Source of the DNA: Streptomyces caeruleatus
GTDB lineage: Bacteria; Actinomycetota; Actinomycetes; Streptomycetales; Streptomycetaceae
NCBI RefSeq assembly: GCF_001514235.1
Contig: NZ_KQ948927.1
Span: 505,813-569,812 of the forward strand
DNA: 64,000 nucleotides
Direction: 5' to 3'
Of the stretch, positions 15,265 to 23,202 are shown piece after piece; position 1 is the first letter of the stretch; each line of letters opens with the position of its first letter. A program made the position numbers and the translations under genes. Under the pieces are notes generated by a model. It worked only from the letters and a program-made list of their open reading frames with translations, was not told the origin of the DNA and searched no databases.

Positions 15265-15270
15265 TAGGTT
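15265..15270 (+). promoter_or_regulatory. Putative -10 of leaderless ahpD-like transcript
   Basis: TAGGTT, 7 bases before ATG 15278, with no Shine-Dalgarno. An inverted repeat CCTAC/GTAGG (15241-15245 and 15264-15268) overlaps it and could be part of the MocR site. Confidence 0.55.
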
Positions 15271-15277
15271 GATCCAC

Positions 15278-15829
15278 ATGACGACGACGAACACGATCGA
15301 CACCCAGCGCTCCCAGTCCCTCGCCGAGTCCACCACCGCCGAGTCCCTCGCCGAATCCATCAACCAGGCCGAGGCCGCCCGCACCCGCCTGGACTTCGCG
15401 AAGTCCGCCCCGAAGGTCTTCCGCGCCATCGTCGGCTTCGACGCCGCCGCCCGGGACGGCCTGGACCCGGCGCTCGTCGAACTGATCCAGATCCGCGCCT
15501 CGCACCTCAACCACTGCGCCTACTGCCTCCACATGCACACCAACGACGCCCGCAAGGCCGGCGAGAGCGAGGACCGGCTGCACCTGGTCGCCGTCTGGCG
15601 CGAGGCCCGCCACTTCTTCACGGAGAAGGAGCAGGCGGCCCTGGCCCTGACGGAGGCGGTGACCCTGGTGGCCGACGGCGGCGTCCCCGACGAGGTCTAC
15701 GCCCGGGCCGCAGCCCACTTCGACGACCAGGAGCTGGCCCACGTACTGGCCCTGATCCTCACGATCAACACCTGGAACAGGGTGGCGTTGGCGACGGGGA
15801 AGATCGCGGGGACGGACGAGCGGCGCTAG
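15278..15829 (+). CDS. AhpD-like carboxymuconolactone decarboxylase-family protein
   Basis: A 183-residue protein. The core has IQIRASHLNHCAYCLHMHTN, the CxxC redox pair plus following His of AhpD-type alkylhydroperoxidases, then ARKAGESEDRLHLVAVWREA and the C-terminal helical repeat ending LTINTWNRVALATGK. These act in peroxide or thiol redox defence, usually as homo-oligomers. The start ATG 15278 is supported by the 7-base distance from a -10 hexamer. Divergence from a MocR regulator implies control by a PLP/amine-responsive switch. The N-terminal 25 residues are Thr/Ser-rich and outside the domain. Confidence 0.9.
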   Translation: MTTTNTIDTQRSQSLAESTTAESLAESINQAEAARTRLDFAKSAPKVFRAIVGFDAAARDGLDPALVELIQIRASHLNHCAYCLHMHTNDARKAGESEDRLHLVAVWREARHFFTEKEQAALALTEAVTLVADGGVPDEVYARAAAHFDDQELAHVLALILTINTWNRVALATGKIAGTDERR

Positions 15830-15902
15830 GCGAGGCGCCCAGGCGCACCGGCTCCTCCCAGGCAGTGCCGGCCCTCCCGGACGGTGCTGTCCCGCCGGCC
15901 CG

Positions 15903-17390
15903 TCAGACGGTCATGGGCCGGTCGTACGGCGAGATCGGCGCCGGCAACCGCGAACTCCCCGTCAGATAGTGGTCGACGGCCGCCGCAACCGCCCGCCCCT
16001 CGGCGATGGCCCACACGATGAGCGACTGCCCTCGGGCGGCATCCCCGGCGGCGAAGACGCCGGGCGCGTTCGTCGCGAACCCCGCGTCCCGGGTGATCGT
16101 GCCGCGCGGCTCCATCCCTATCCCCAGCTGGTCGATCAGGCCGTCCTCCCGGTCCGGCCCGGAGAAGCCGAGGGCGAGCAGCACGAGGTCGGCCGGCAGC
16201 TCCCTCCCGGTGCCCGGCAGCGGGCGGCGCCCCGCGTCCACCTCGGTCAGGTGCAGCGACCGCACATGCCCGTCGGCGTCGCCCGTGAAGCGCAGCGTGG
16301 ACGCCGCGAAGAGCCGCGCGTCCGCGTCCGCCGCGGGCGCCGTCTCCAGATCGCGCGCCTCCTCGTGCGCCGCCGACAGACGGTAGATCTTCGGGTACGT
16401 CGGCCAGGGTTCGACGTCCTCGTCCCGCTCGGCGCCCGGCTGGGCGTAGATGTCCAGCTGGGTGACGGACGCAGCGCCCTCGCGCACGGCCGTGCCCAGA
16501 CAGTCGGCCCCCGTGTCCCCGCCGCCGACGATGACGACATGCTTCCCGGCGGCGGACATGGGGGAGGCCTCCAGATCCCCCTCGCACACCCGGTTGGCCA
16601 GCGGAAGGTACTCCATCGCCTGCTGAATACCGGCCAACTCCCGCCCCGGAACGGGCAGTTCACGCCAGGCCGTGGCCCCGGTCGCGATCACGACCGCGTC
16701 GTAGCGCGAGCGCAGCTCGGCCGCCCCGATGTCCCGCCCGACCGCCGTCGACGTACGGAACCTCGTCCCCTCGGCCCGCATCTGCTCGATCCGGCGCTCC
16801 AGATGGCGCTTCTCCATCTTGAACTCGGGGATGCCGTACCGCATCAGCCCGCCGACCCGGTCGTCCTTCTCGAACACGGCGACCGTGTGGCCGGCCCGGG
16901 TCAGCTGCTGCGCCGCGGCGAGCCCGGTGGGCCCCGACCCGATCACCGCGACCGTCCGCCCGGAGAGCCGGTCCGGCGGCCGCGGCTGCGCGAAACCCTC
17001 CTCCCAGGCCCGGTCGGCGATGGCACACTCGACGTTCTTGATGGTGACGGCCGGCTGATTGATCGCCAGCACACACCCCGCCTCGCACGGCGCCGGACAC
17101 AACCGCCCCGTGAACTCGGGGAAATTGTTCGTCGCGTGCAGCCGGTCGGCGGCCGCCCGCCAGTCCTCCCGTGACACCAGGTCGTTCCACTCGGGGATCA
17201 GATTGCCCAGCGGACAGGCGTCGTGGCAGAACGGTATGCCGCAGTCCATACAGCGGTCGGCCTGTTTGCTGACGATGGGCAGCAACGCCCCGGGGACGTA
17301 CACCTCGTCCCAGTCCCCCACCCGCTCCTCGACGGGCCGGCGCGGCCAGTCCTGGCGGGGGGTGGTCATGAAACCCTTGGGATCGGCCAT
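15903..17390 (-). CDS. gltD: Glutamate synthase small-subunit-like flavoprotein (GltD family), without adjacent GltB
   Basis: A 495-residue protein from ATG 17390 behind GAGGAAG. The N-terminal Fe-S domain has DRCMDCGIPFCHDACPLGN and LCPAPCEAGCVLAINQPAV, then the FAD site VAVIGSGPTGLAAAQQL (about 150), MRYGIPEFKMEK, and the NADPH site VVIVGGGDTGADCLGTAVRE. FAAGDAARGQSLIVWAI closes the FAD domain. It should pass electrons from NADPH to a partner. The large glutaminase subunit GltB is not adjacent on either side, so this copy may be a paralogue serving another oxidoreductase, or it may pair with a GltB encoded elsewhere. The length matches the family. Confidence 0.9.
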   Translation of the reverse strand: MADPKGFMTTPRQDWPRRPVEERVGDWDEVYVPGALLPIVSKQADRCMDCGIPFCHDACPLGNLIPEWNDLVSREDWRAAADRLHATNNFPEFTGRLCPAPCEAGCVLAINQPAVTIKNVECAIADRAWEEGFAQPRPPDRLSGRTVAVIGSGPTGLAAAQQLTRAGHTVAVFEKDDRVGGLMRYGIPEFKMEKRHLERRIEQMRAEGTRFRTSTAVGRDIGAAELRSRYDAVVIATGATAWRELPVPGRELAGIQQAMEYLPLANRVCEGDLEASPMSAAGKHVVIVGGGDTGADCLGTAVREGAASVTQLDIYAQPGAERDEDVEPWPTYPKIYRLSAAHEEARDLETAPAADADARLFAASTLRFTGDADGHVRSLHLTEVDAGRRPLPGTGRELPADLVLLALGFSGPDREDGLIDQLGIGMEPRGTITRDAGFATNAPGVFAAGDAARGQSLIVWAIAEGRAVAAAVDHYLTGSSRLPAPISPYDRPMTV

Positions 17391-17536
17391 GGCCGTCTTC
17401 CTCGCGTGCGCGTGTGACGTGCTGGAGCCGTGCGTCAGCGGGCCGCACTCCTTTGGCCACGATACGTCCCACCGGCCGCCCGCGCAGAGCGGCGGAGAGG
17501 CACCGGCCAGGCCCGGCGGAGAGGTCACCGGCCAGG

Positions 17537-18016
17537 TCAGCTGAGGGCCAGCACGTACGACACCGCGGCGGCGGCCGAGGCGACCGTACGTATGTGGTTC
17601 CACATGGTCCACTCGCGCACATACGTCGGCCAGTAGTCCGCCGCCTCCTGAGTGCCCGCCTCCAGCTTGGCCAGCGCCTCGTTGCGGGGCACGTTCGCCA
17701 CCATGGTCACCCCGAACGAGCCGAACAGATACAGCGCGCTGCCCAGCAGCAGTTCCACCGTGCCCTGGTCCGGCCAGAGCACGAACGTCACCACGGCGAT
17801 CACCGCGCACAGCACCGCCGTCCCGAGGAACACCAGCATGAACGCCGGCATCAACGCGGTCACATTGATCGCCTTCATCGCCGCGACACCCTGCGCGGGC
17901 GGCAGCGCGGCGAGCCCGCGCGTCACGAAGGTCGAGAAGGCGCAGAAGACCCCGGCCACGAGGCCGGTCCCGACCACTCCGATCACGACCAGGACGAAGT
18001 ACGGCCCATCGATCAT
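17537..18016 (-). CDS. DUF1772-type membrane protein (anthrone oxygenase-like)
   Basis: A 159-residue protein with four hydrophobic segments (FVLVVIGVVGTGLVAGVFCA, ALMPAFMLVFLGTAVLCAV, GSALYLFGSFGVTMVANVPR and the C-terminal ASAAAAVSYVLAL). The TMVANVPRNEAL and WxxWTxWNHIRT pattern (YVREWTMWNHIRTVAS) is the DUF1772 signature. Some members catalyse oxygenation of anthrones, but most are uncharacterised. The start ATG 18016 is chosen to place the first helix at the N terminus; a longer frame upstream lacks coding character. It is divergent from nothing obvious and lies 146 bases upstream of gltD. Confidence 0.8.
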   Translation of the reverse strand: MIDGPYFVLVVIGVVGTGLVAGVFCAFSTFVTRGLAALPPAQGVAAMKAINVTALMPAFMLVFLGTAVLCAVIAVVTFVLWPDQGTVELLLGSALYLFGSFGVTMVANVPRNEALAKLEAGTQEAADYWPTYVREWTMWNHIRTVASAAAAVSYVLALS

Positions 18017-18193
18017 GTCAACGTCAACTCCCGCATCCCGCCGAGCCTCTGCCCGGCCCCATCCGTCACCACAAGTCAAACCCTGGACGAGTACGTCGAC
18101 CATCGCCGAGCGGCGCCGGCACATGTGTGAGCGTCCAGGGGGAGGAAGCGGCCGGCGAAACGGCGATGGGTGACGACGACCGTTCGGCCGCCG

Positions 18194-18889
18194 TCAGCCC
18201 ACCTCCGACACCTCCGCCCGCCACGCCCGCAACGTCGTCTCCACGGCCGCCGTGATCCGCCGCCGCGCCTCGTGTCGAGGAACGCCGCTCATCAGCAACT
18301 GGTCGTACGGCGTGTCCATGTGCCGTACGGACGCCACGACCGCCGAGGTCACCGCCCCCTCCGACAACGCCCGCCCCGCCGCACTCCGCCCCACCCGTCC
18401 GCTGCCCCGCACCGACGCGTGCGCGGCGATCTCCCGCGCCCGCTCCGCCGGACACCCCGGGAACAGCCGGCGTATCTCCGCCGCGAACGCCCCAGCGAAC
18501 CGCACGTCCTCCCGTGCCCGCCGCCGCGCGTCCCGCGCCCGGCGCCGCCGCCGGGCCTCCGCGTCCGCCAGGCACCGCTGCTCCGCCCGGGTGAGCCCCG
18601 CCTCCTCCACGAGGACGCCCTGCCGCTCGTAACGGCCCCGGCGCCGGTTGAACCGCACGACCACCGCCGACAGCGCACTCTCCTCCCGCGACCGCCGGGT
18701 CAACGCCGTGTCGCCGCGCGGCAGGAACACCAGATGCCCGAGGTCCGCGCAGTCGAGGCACCGCGGCGCACCGTCCTCCAGCACGAGCATCTGCAACGGT
18801 CCCGCATGGCAATCCCCGCAGTGCCGCCGCCGGAGGGGTTGGATGACGACAAGGCCGGTACAGGGCGGGGGAGTTGCGAGAGGTGCCAT
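18194..18889 (-). CDS. DUF2293 domain protein
   Basis: A 231-residue protein. The N-terminal part has a CxxC-CxxC arrangement (RRHCGDCHAG and PRCLDCADLG), probably a zinc ribbon, then a very Arg-rich helical middle (EARRRRRARDARRRARED). The C-terminal DUF2293 is recognisable as AVVASVRHMDTPYDQLLMSG followed by VPRHEARRRITAAVETTLRA. Function is unknown for the family. Zinc ribbon plus basic stretch suggests nucleic-acid contact, which is inference. The start ATG 18889 is the first in-frame start next to coding-like sequence; no strong ribosome binding site is present. Confidence 0.75.
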   Translation of the reverse strand: MAPLATPPPCTGLVVIQPLRRRHCGDCHAGPLQMLVLEDGAPRCLDCADLGHLVFLPRGDTALTRRSREESALSAVVVRFNRRRGRYERQGVLVEEAGLTRAEQRCLADAEARRRRRARDARRRAREDVRFAGAFAAEIRRLFPGCPAERAREIAAHASVRGSGRVGRSAAGRALSEGAVTSAVVASVRHMDTPYDQLLMSGVPRHEARRRITAAVETTLRAWRAEVSEVG

Positions 18890-19036
18890 AGGGGGTTCAT
18901 TCCCCTCCGGGCGGGTCCGGGGAACTATCCGGCGAGGGCCGGAACGCCGTCTGACCAGGCCCGGGCAGCGGTTCGGCCGCACGGTGGACGCACCCCGAAC
19001 GCCTCCCGGCCCGGAGCGGCGCCTCCCTGTCGCATC

Positions 19037-19678
19037 ATGGGGCGTGTGCGACTCGAAGCGATCACCTGGGAGCGGCTCGGCGACCTGCTGGCCGAGCGTC
19101 TGCTCGACCTGAAGCCGGCCGACGGCGGCCCCTGGCCCCGCGTCGCCTTCGACGGCGCCCCGGCCGCCCGCCCGGGAGACCTCGCCGAGCGGGTCGGGGA
19201 GGCACTGCGCATACGCGGCCGACCCTCGCTCACCGTCGACACCCAGGGCTTCCTGCGCCCGGCCTCGGTCCGCCTGGAGTACGGCCACCGGGACGTGGAG
19301 GCCTACTACGACGGCTGGTTCGACACCGGCGCCCTGTGGCGCGAGGTCTTCGGCCCCTTGGAGCCCGACGGCGACGGCCGCGTCCTGCCGGACCTCTGGG
19401 ACCCGGCCACCGACCGGGCCACCCGCAGCCCCTACGTCCAACTCCCGCCCGGCGGCGTCCTGTTGCTGCACGGCCCCCTCCTGCTGCGTCACTGGTTCCC
19501 CTTCGACCTGACCGTCCACGTCCTCCTCTCACCCGGCGCCCTGCGCCGCCGCACTCCCGAGACCGAGCACTGGACCCTGCCCGCCTTCGAGCGCTACGAC
19601 CAGGAGACCGATCCGGCCGCCACGGCGGACGTCCTGGTGCGCGCCGACGACCCGCGGCACCCGGCATGGAGCGGTTGA
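19037..19678 (+). CDS. Uridine-kinase-like protein lacking a canonical P-loop
   Basis: A 213-residue protein resembling the uridine kinase-type proteins of Streptomyces: VRLEAITWERLGDLLAERLL at the start, RVAFDGAPAARPGDLAERVG where the P-loop should be, VEAYYDGWFDTGALWREVF and a C-terminal segment with FERYDQETDPAATADVLVR. The segment after strand 1 reads DGAPAARP, not GxxxxGK(S/T), so nucleotide binding, if any, would be unusual. ATG 19037 and GTG 19046 are both possible starts; neither has a clear ribosome binding site. It is followed by a leaderless split-barrel gene. Confidence 0.7.
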   Translation: MGRVRLEAITWERLGDLLAERLLDLKPADGGPWPRVAFDGAPAARPGDLAERVGEALRIRGRPSLTVDTQGFLRPASVRLEYGHRDVEAYYDGWFDTGALWREVFGPLEPDGDGRVLPDLWDPATDRATRSPYVQLPPGGVLLLHGPLLLRHWFPFDLTVHVLLSPGALRRRTPETEHWTLPAFERYDQETDPAATADVLVRADDPRHPAWSG

Positions 19679-19721
19679 TCCTTGATCCGCCAAATCCCTT
19701 TTATATGCGCGTGCATTTAAC

Positions 19722-19727
19722 TACTCT
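19722..19727 (+). promoter_or_regulatory. Putative -10 of leaderless split-barrel oxidoreductase gene
   Basis: TACTCT lies 7 bases before ATG 19735 within an unusually AT-rich 50-base stretch (19679-19728). No Shine-Dalgarno is present. Confidence 0.6.
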
Positions 19728-19734
19728 GGGCGTC

Positions 19735-20148
19735 ATGACGACCTCCACGGGTGATCCGATCTCCTTCGACGACTCCGTCCGCTCCCTGCTCGACGCCAAG
19801 AACTTCGCCAGCGTGGCCACGCTCGGCCCCGACGGCGCCCCACAGAACTCGGTGGTCTGGATCAAACGCGAGGGCGACACCGTGCTCTTCTCCTCCGTCG
19901 ACGCCCGCCAGAAGGTGCGCAACCTCCGCCGCGACCCCCGCATCAGCGTCTCGGTCTACGACCTCGCCAACCCCTACTCCTCCGTCGAGATCCGCGGCAC
20001 CGCCGAGATCGTCCCGGACGAGTCCAAGCGCCTGCCGTTCGAGCTCTCCCACAAGTACCTCGGCATCGACCCGCCCGCCGAAAAGGAGGACGAGACCCGG
20101 GTGATCATCCGTGTCCTCCCACGGAAGATCGTGCGCTTCGCCGCCTGA
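19735..20148 (+). CDS. PPOX-class split-barrel F420/FMN-dependent protein
   Basis: A 137-residue protein with the pyridoxamine-phosphate-oxidase-like fold: FASVATLGPDGAPQNSVVW, KREGDTVLFSSVDARQKVRN and NPYSSVEIRGTAEIVPDESK, ending in a strand pair (VIIRVLPRKIVRF). Streptomyces and mycobacterial members of this size typically bind F420 and reduce an unknown substrate; FMN is the alternative. The start is fixed by the promoter spacing rather than a ribosome binding site. The gene stands alone between the uridine-kinase-like gene and the CBS gene. Confidence 0.85.
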   Translation: MTTSTGDPISFDDSVRSLLDAKNFASVATLGPDGAPQNSVVWIKREGDTVLFSSVDARQKVRNLRRDPRISVSVYDLANPYSSVEIRGTAEIVPDESKRLPFELSHKYLGIDPPAEKEDETRVIIRVLPRKIVRFAA

Positions 20149-20303
20149 TCGCCGCCCGCCGCCGGGGCGGTCAGGTCGGTGGCCGGTAGGCGTCACCGCT
20201 CGGTTCGGGGTGCGTCGGCCGGGTTGCGCGGCGAGAATGAAGGGCGCCGGGACTAGCGGTGCGTCCTGCGCCGCGCCGGCCGTCCGGCATCGGGAGGTAC
20301 TTC

Positions 20304-20741
20304 ATGACCACTGCCGGAGACATCATGCACCGTGGTGCCCAGTGGATCCCGGCCCACGAGACCCTGGACCGCGCCGCTCAGCTGATGCGCGAGCTGGGCG
20401 TCGGAGCCCTGCCCATCAGCGACGAGAACGAGCGGCTCTGCGGCATTCTCACCGACCGCGACATCGTCATCGGCTGCGTGGCCATGGGCCGCGACCCGAG
20501 CAAGGTCACCGCCGGCGAGATGGCCCAGGGCACCCCGCGCTGGATCGAGGCGAACGCCGACATCAGCGACGTGCTCCGGGAGATGAAGGAGCACCAGATC
20601 CGCCGGCTCCCCGTGATCGAGAACAAGCGCCTGGTCGGCATGATCAGCGAGGCCGATCTGGCACTGAACCTGAGGGAGAACGAGATCGGTCAGTGGGCCG
20701 AGAGCGTCTACGCCAGGACCGGGGCGCCGACGACGCACTGA
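20304..20741 (+). CDS. CBS-domain pair protein
   Basis: A 145-residue protein consisting of two CBS motifs and little else: AGDIMHRGAQWIPAHETLDR with GALPISDENERLCGILTDRD, then VTAGEMAQGTPRWIEANADI with IRRLPVIENKRLVGMISEAD. CBS pairs bind adenosine nucleotides or SAM and act as energy sensors or regulatory dimers. Start ATG 20304 follows GGGAGGT by about 6 bases. No enzyme domain is fused, so it presumably acts on a partner. It converges with corA. Confidence 0.9.
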   Translation: MTTAGDIMHRGAQWIPAHETLDRAAQLMRELGVGALPISDENERLCGILTDRDIVIGCVAMGRDPSKVTAGEMAQGTPRWIEANADISDVLREMKEHQIRRLPVIENKRLVGMISEADLALNLRENEIGQWAESVYARTGAPTTH

Positions 20742-20843
20742 CCAGGCGACCGGCTCTCACCGCTCACTCCTTTCACTCCTTCTGCCGTCCTCGTCCGGCT
20801 CACCGTGCCGGACGGGGGCGTACCGACGTCCCCGCAGGCCGTG

Positions 20844-21971
20844 TCAGAGCCATCCGTTGCGCCGGAAGCCGCGGTACAGCACCACGCACGCGACGGATAT
20901 CACGCCCAGAACCAATGGATATCCGAACGTCCAGCGCAGCTCCGGCATGTGCTCGAAGTTCATCCCGTACACCCCGCACACCATCGTCGGCACGGCGATG
21001 ATCGCGGCCCACGCCGTGATCTTCCGCATGTCCTCGTTCTGCGAGACGGTGACCTGTGCCAGGTGCGCCTGAAGGATCGAGTTCAGCAGTTCGTCGAAGG
21101 CGAATATCTGCTCCTTGGCGCGCAGCAGATGGTCCGAGACGTCGCGGAAGTAGGCCTGTATCTCCGGCTCGACCACCCGGATGGGGGCCGTGGCCAGCTC
21201 CTCCAGGGGGCGGCTCAGCGGAACCACGGCCCGCTTCAGCTCCAGCAGTTCCCGCTTGAGCTGGTAGATCCGCCCTGGATCGGCCCGCGCGCCGTTCTCC
21301 GCGAACACGTCCGTCTCGACCTCGTCTATGTCCTCCTGCACCGAGTCGATGACGTTCAGATAGTCGTCGACGACATGGTCCGCGATGGCGTGCAGTACCG
21401 CCGCGGGTCCCTTGCAGAGCTGCTCGGGGCTCGACTCCAGCTCCTCACGCAACGGACCCAGCGAGCCGTGCCGTCCGTGCCGCACCGTGATCACGAAGTC
21501 CTGGCCGACGAACACCATGATCTCGCCGGTGTTCACGACCTCGCTGGTCGCCGTGAGCTCCTCGTGCTCGACGTAGCAGACGGTCTTGAACACCGCGAAC
21601 AGCGTCTGGTCGTAGCGCTCCAGCTTCGGGCGCTGATGTGCTTCGACCGCGTCCTCGACCGCCAGCGGATGCAGGGTGAACAGCTCCGCGATGCCCGCGA
21701 ACTCCTGGTCCGTGGGCTCATGGAGGCCGAGCCAGACGAATCCGGCACCGCGCTTGCGCACCCGCTGGACGACGTCGACCAGATCACCGCTCTCCGGGAC
21801 CCGCACACCGTCCCGGTAGGTCACGCAGTTCACCACCGAGGAGCCCAGCGGGGACCGGGCGGGGTGACTGAGGTCGACGCGAGGGCGCCGTCGAGCCAGC
21901 CGTGCCACCTTGCGGAGGCCACCGACCCTGCCGAGGCCCGTGACCTTCCGCAGATTCCCTGCCATGGACAT
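20844..21971 (-). CDS. corA: CorA-family Mg2+/Co2+ channel
   Basis: A 375-residue protein with the CorA layout. The cytosolic alpha/beta N domain includes LFTLHPLAVEDAVEAHQRPK and DFVITVRHG, and the long stalk helix includes YFRDVSDHLLRAKEQIFAFD. TM1 is ITAWAAIIAVPTMVCGVYG followed by the selectivity motif YGMNFEHMPEL, and TM2 is YPLVLGVISVACVVLYRG. The pentamer would admit Mg2+ down the membrane potential. Start ATG 21971 has AAGGAG 7 bases upstream; ATG 21965 is an alternative. A short hairpin (22016-22037) lies in the leader, but no magnesium riboswitch could be recognised. Confidence 0.92.
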   Translation of the reverse strand: MSMAGNLRKVTGLGRVGGLRKVARLARRRPRVDLSHPARSPLGSSVVNCVTYRDGVRVPESGDLVDVVQRVRKRGAGFVWLGLHEPTDQEFAGIAELFTLHPLAVEDAVEAHQRPKLERYDQTLFAVFKTVCYVEHEELTATSEVVNTGEIMVFVGQDFVITVRHGRHGSLGPLREELESSPEQLCKGPAAVLHAIADHVVDDYLNVIDSVQEDIDEVETDVFAENGARADPGRIYQLKRELLELKRAVVPLSRPLEELATAPIRVVEPEIQAYFRDVSDHLLRAKEQIFAFDELLNSILQAHLAQVTVSQNEDMRKITAWAAIIAVPTMVCGVYGMNFEHMPELRWTFGYPLVLGVISVACVVLYRGFRRNGWL

Positions 21972-22286
21972 CTGGATCTCCTTGCGTGGATCTCCCCTTG
22001 ACGACCGGCTCACCTCCGAGGCGCTTCAGCCCCTCGGCTCGCTCACCGTGCGTCGCTTTCTGTGCCGTGGCCGCAAGTTTGCCAGCTGGGCGTGAGAGGT
22101 GGGTAAGCCTGTGGGAGCAGGAGGTTCCGCTTGGTTCCCGGCTGTGGACAAAGGGGCTAGGTGCCCGGCTGTGGACAATGGGGCTGCGCGCCCGTCGCGG
22201 TTGGGAGGGCGCCCGTACGAGTTTCAGGGCCGCCCCGCCGAGCGTCGCCCCGTCCGGACGAGCCGGACAACTGGGATGATCGCATC
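21972..22286. other. Divergent intergenic region with two DnaA-box sequences
   Basis: 315 noncoding bases between corA and the methyltransferase. They contain two exact copies of TGTGGACAA (22143-22151 and 22170-22178), the reverse complement of the Streptomyces DnaA box TTGTCCACA, spaced 27 bases apart inside a longer direct repeat (CCCGGCTGTGGACAA.GGGGCT). The rest shows only promoter-like sequence. Confidence 0.6.
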
Positions 22287-23099
22287 ATGACGCGAACCCA
22301 CGGCTATCTCCTCGACAACCGGCAGGCCGAGGCGGGCGAGCGCTTCGACGCCTTCGCCGCTCTCTTCGACCCCACGACCTTCCGGCATCTCGAACGGCTT
22401 GGCGTCGGACCAGGCTGGCGCTGCTGGGAGGTCGGCGCCGGCGGCACCTCGGTGGTGTCCTGGCTGGCCAAGAAGGTCGGCCCGACGGGACGGGTCGTCG
22501 CGACCGACATCGACACCTCGCTGCTCACCGCGGCCGCCCGCCCGCCGGTCGAGGTCCGCGTCCACGACGTGGCCGCCGACGAGCCGCCGGGGGAGGGGTT
22601 CGACCTGGTCCACGCCCGGCTCGTACTCGTCCATGTGCCGGACCGCGAACGGGCGTTGCGCTCGATGATCGAGGCCCTGCGCCCCGGCGGCCGGCTTCTG
22701 ATCGAGGACGCCGACCCCGCACTGCAGCCCCTGCTCTGCCCCGACGAGTTCGGCCCCGAGCAGCAGCTGGCGAACCGCCTCCGCCAGGGCTTCCGCAAAC
22801 TGCTCGCCGACCGCGGCGCCGATCTCTCCTACGGCCGCAGACTCCCGCGCCTGCTCCGTGAGGCGGGTCTGCACCGGGTGGAGGCCGACGCGTACTTCCC
22901 GCTCACCTCACCCGCCTGCACCGCGCTGGAGTCCGCCACCGTCCGGCAGATCCGCGATCAGCTCGTCACCGAAGGCATCGCCACCGACCAGGAGATCGAC
23001 CGCCACCTCACCAACGTCGCCGCCGGCGACATGGACCTGGCCACCGCTCCGATGATCTCGGTGTGGGGCCGCAAGGCACCGGAGGAGAGCGGGAGCTGA
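22287..23099 (+). CDS. Class I SAM-dependent methyltransferase
   Basis: A 270-residue protein. The SAM pocket is visible as CWEVGAGGTSVVSWLAKKVG, with the acidic residue after strand 2 in VVATDIDTSLL, FDLVHARLVLVHVPDRERAL (motif after strand 4) and LRPGGRLLIEDADPAL. The N terminus YLLDNRQAEAGERFDAFAAL is common to a Streptomyces group of UbiE-like methyltransferases. The acceptor is unknown. Start ATG 22287 lacks a ribosome binding site and has GATGAT at -12 to -7, so it may be leaderless. The end of the protein is 103 bases from the convergent psuK. Confidence 0.87.
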   Translation: MTRTHGYLLDNRQAEAGERFDAFAALFDPTTFRHLERLGVGPGWRCWEVGAGGTSVVSWLAKKVGPTGRVVATDIDTSLLTAAARPPVEVRVHDVAADEPPGEGFDLVHARLVLVHVPDRERALRSMIEALRPGGRLLIEDADPALQPLLCPDEFGPEQQLANRLRQGFRKLLADRGADLSYGRRLPRLLREAGLHRVEADAYFPLTSPACTALESATVRQIRDQLVTEGIATDQEIDRHLTNVAAGDMDLATAPMISVWGRKAPEESGS

Positions 23100-23202
23100 C
23101 GTAGTTTCAGCCAAGGTCCGCGCCGCGGCCGACGCCATCTCTACGGCTGCTGCCGCCGTTCGCTTCTGGACGCTGCCGCTGCTGTCCTCCCGGCTGCCGC
23201 TG

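Noticed and set aside
21972..22100. Magnesium (M-box) riboswitch in the corA leader
   Set aside because: Only a short CCGAGG/CCTCGG hairpin is present; none of the conserved M-box core sequence could be found.
22143..22178. Replication origin
   Set aside because: Only two DnaA boxes and no dnaA, dnaN or box cluster nearby; the chromosomal origin of Streptomyces has many boxes.
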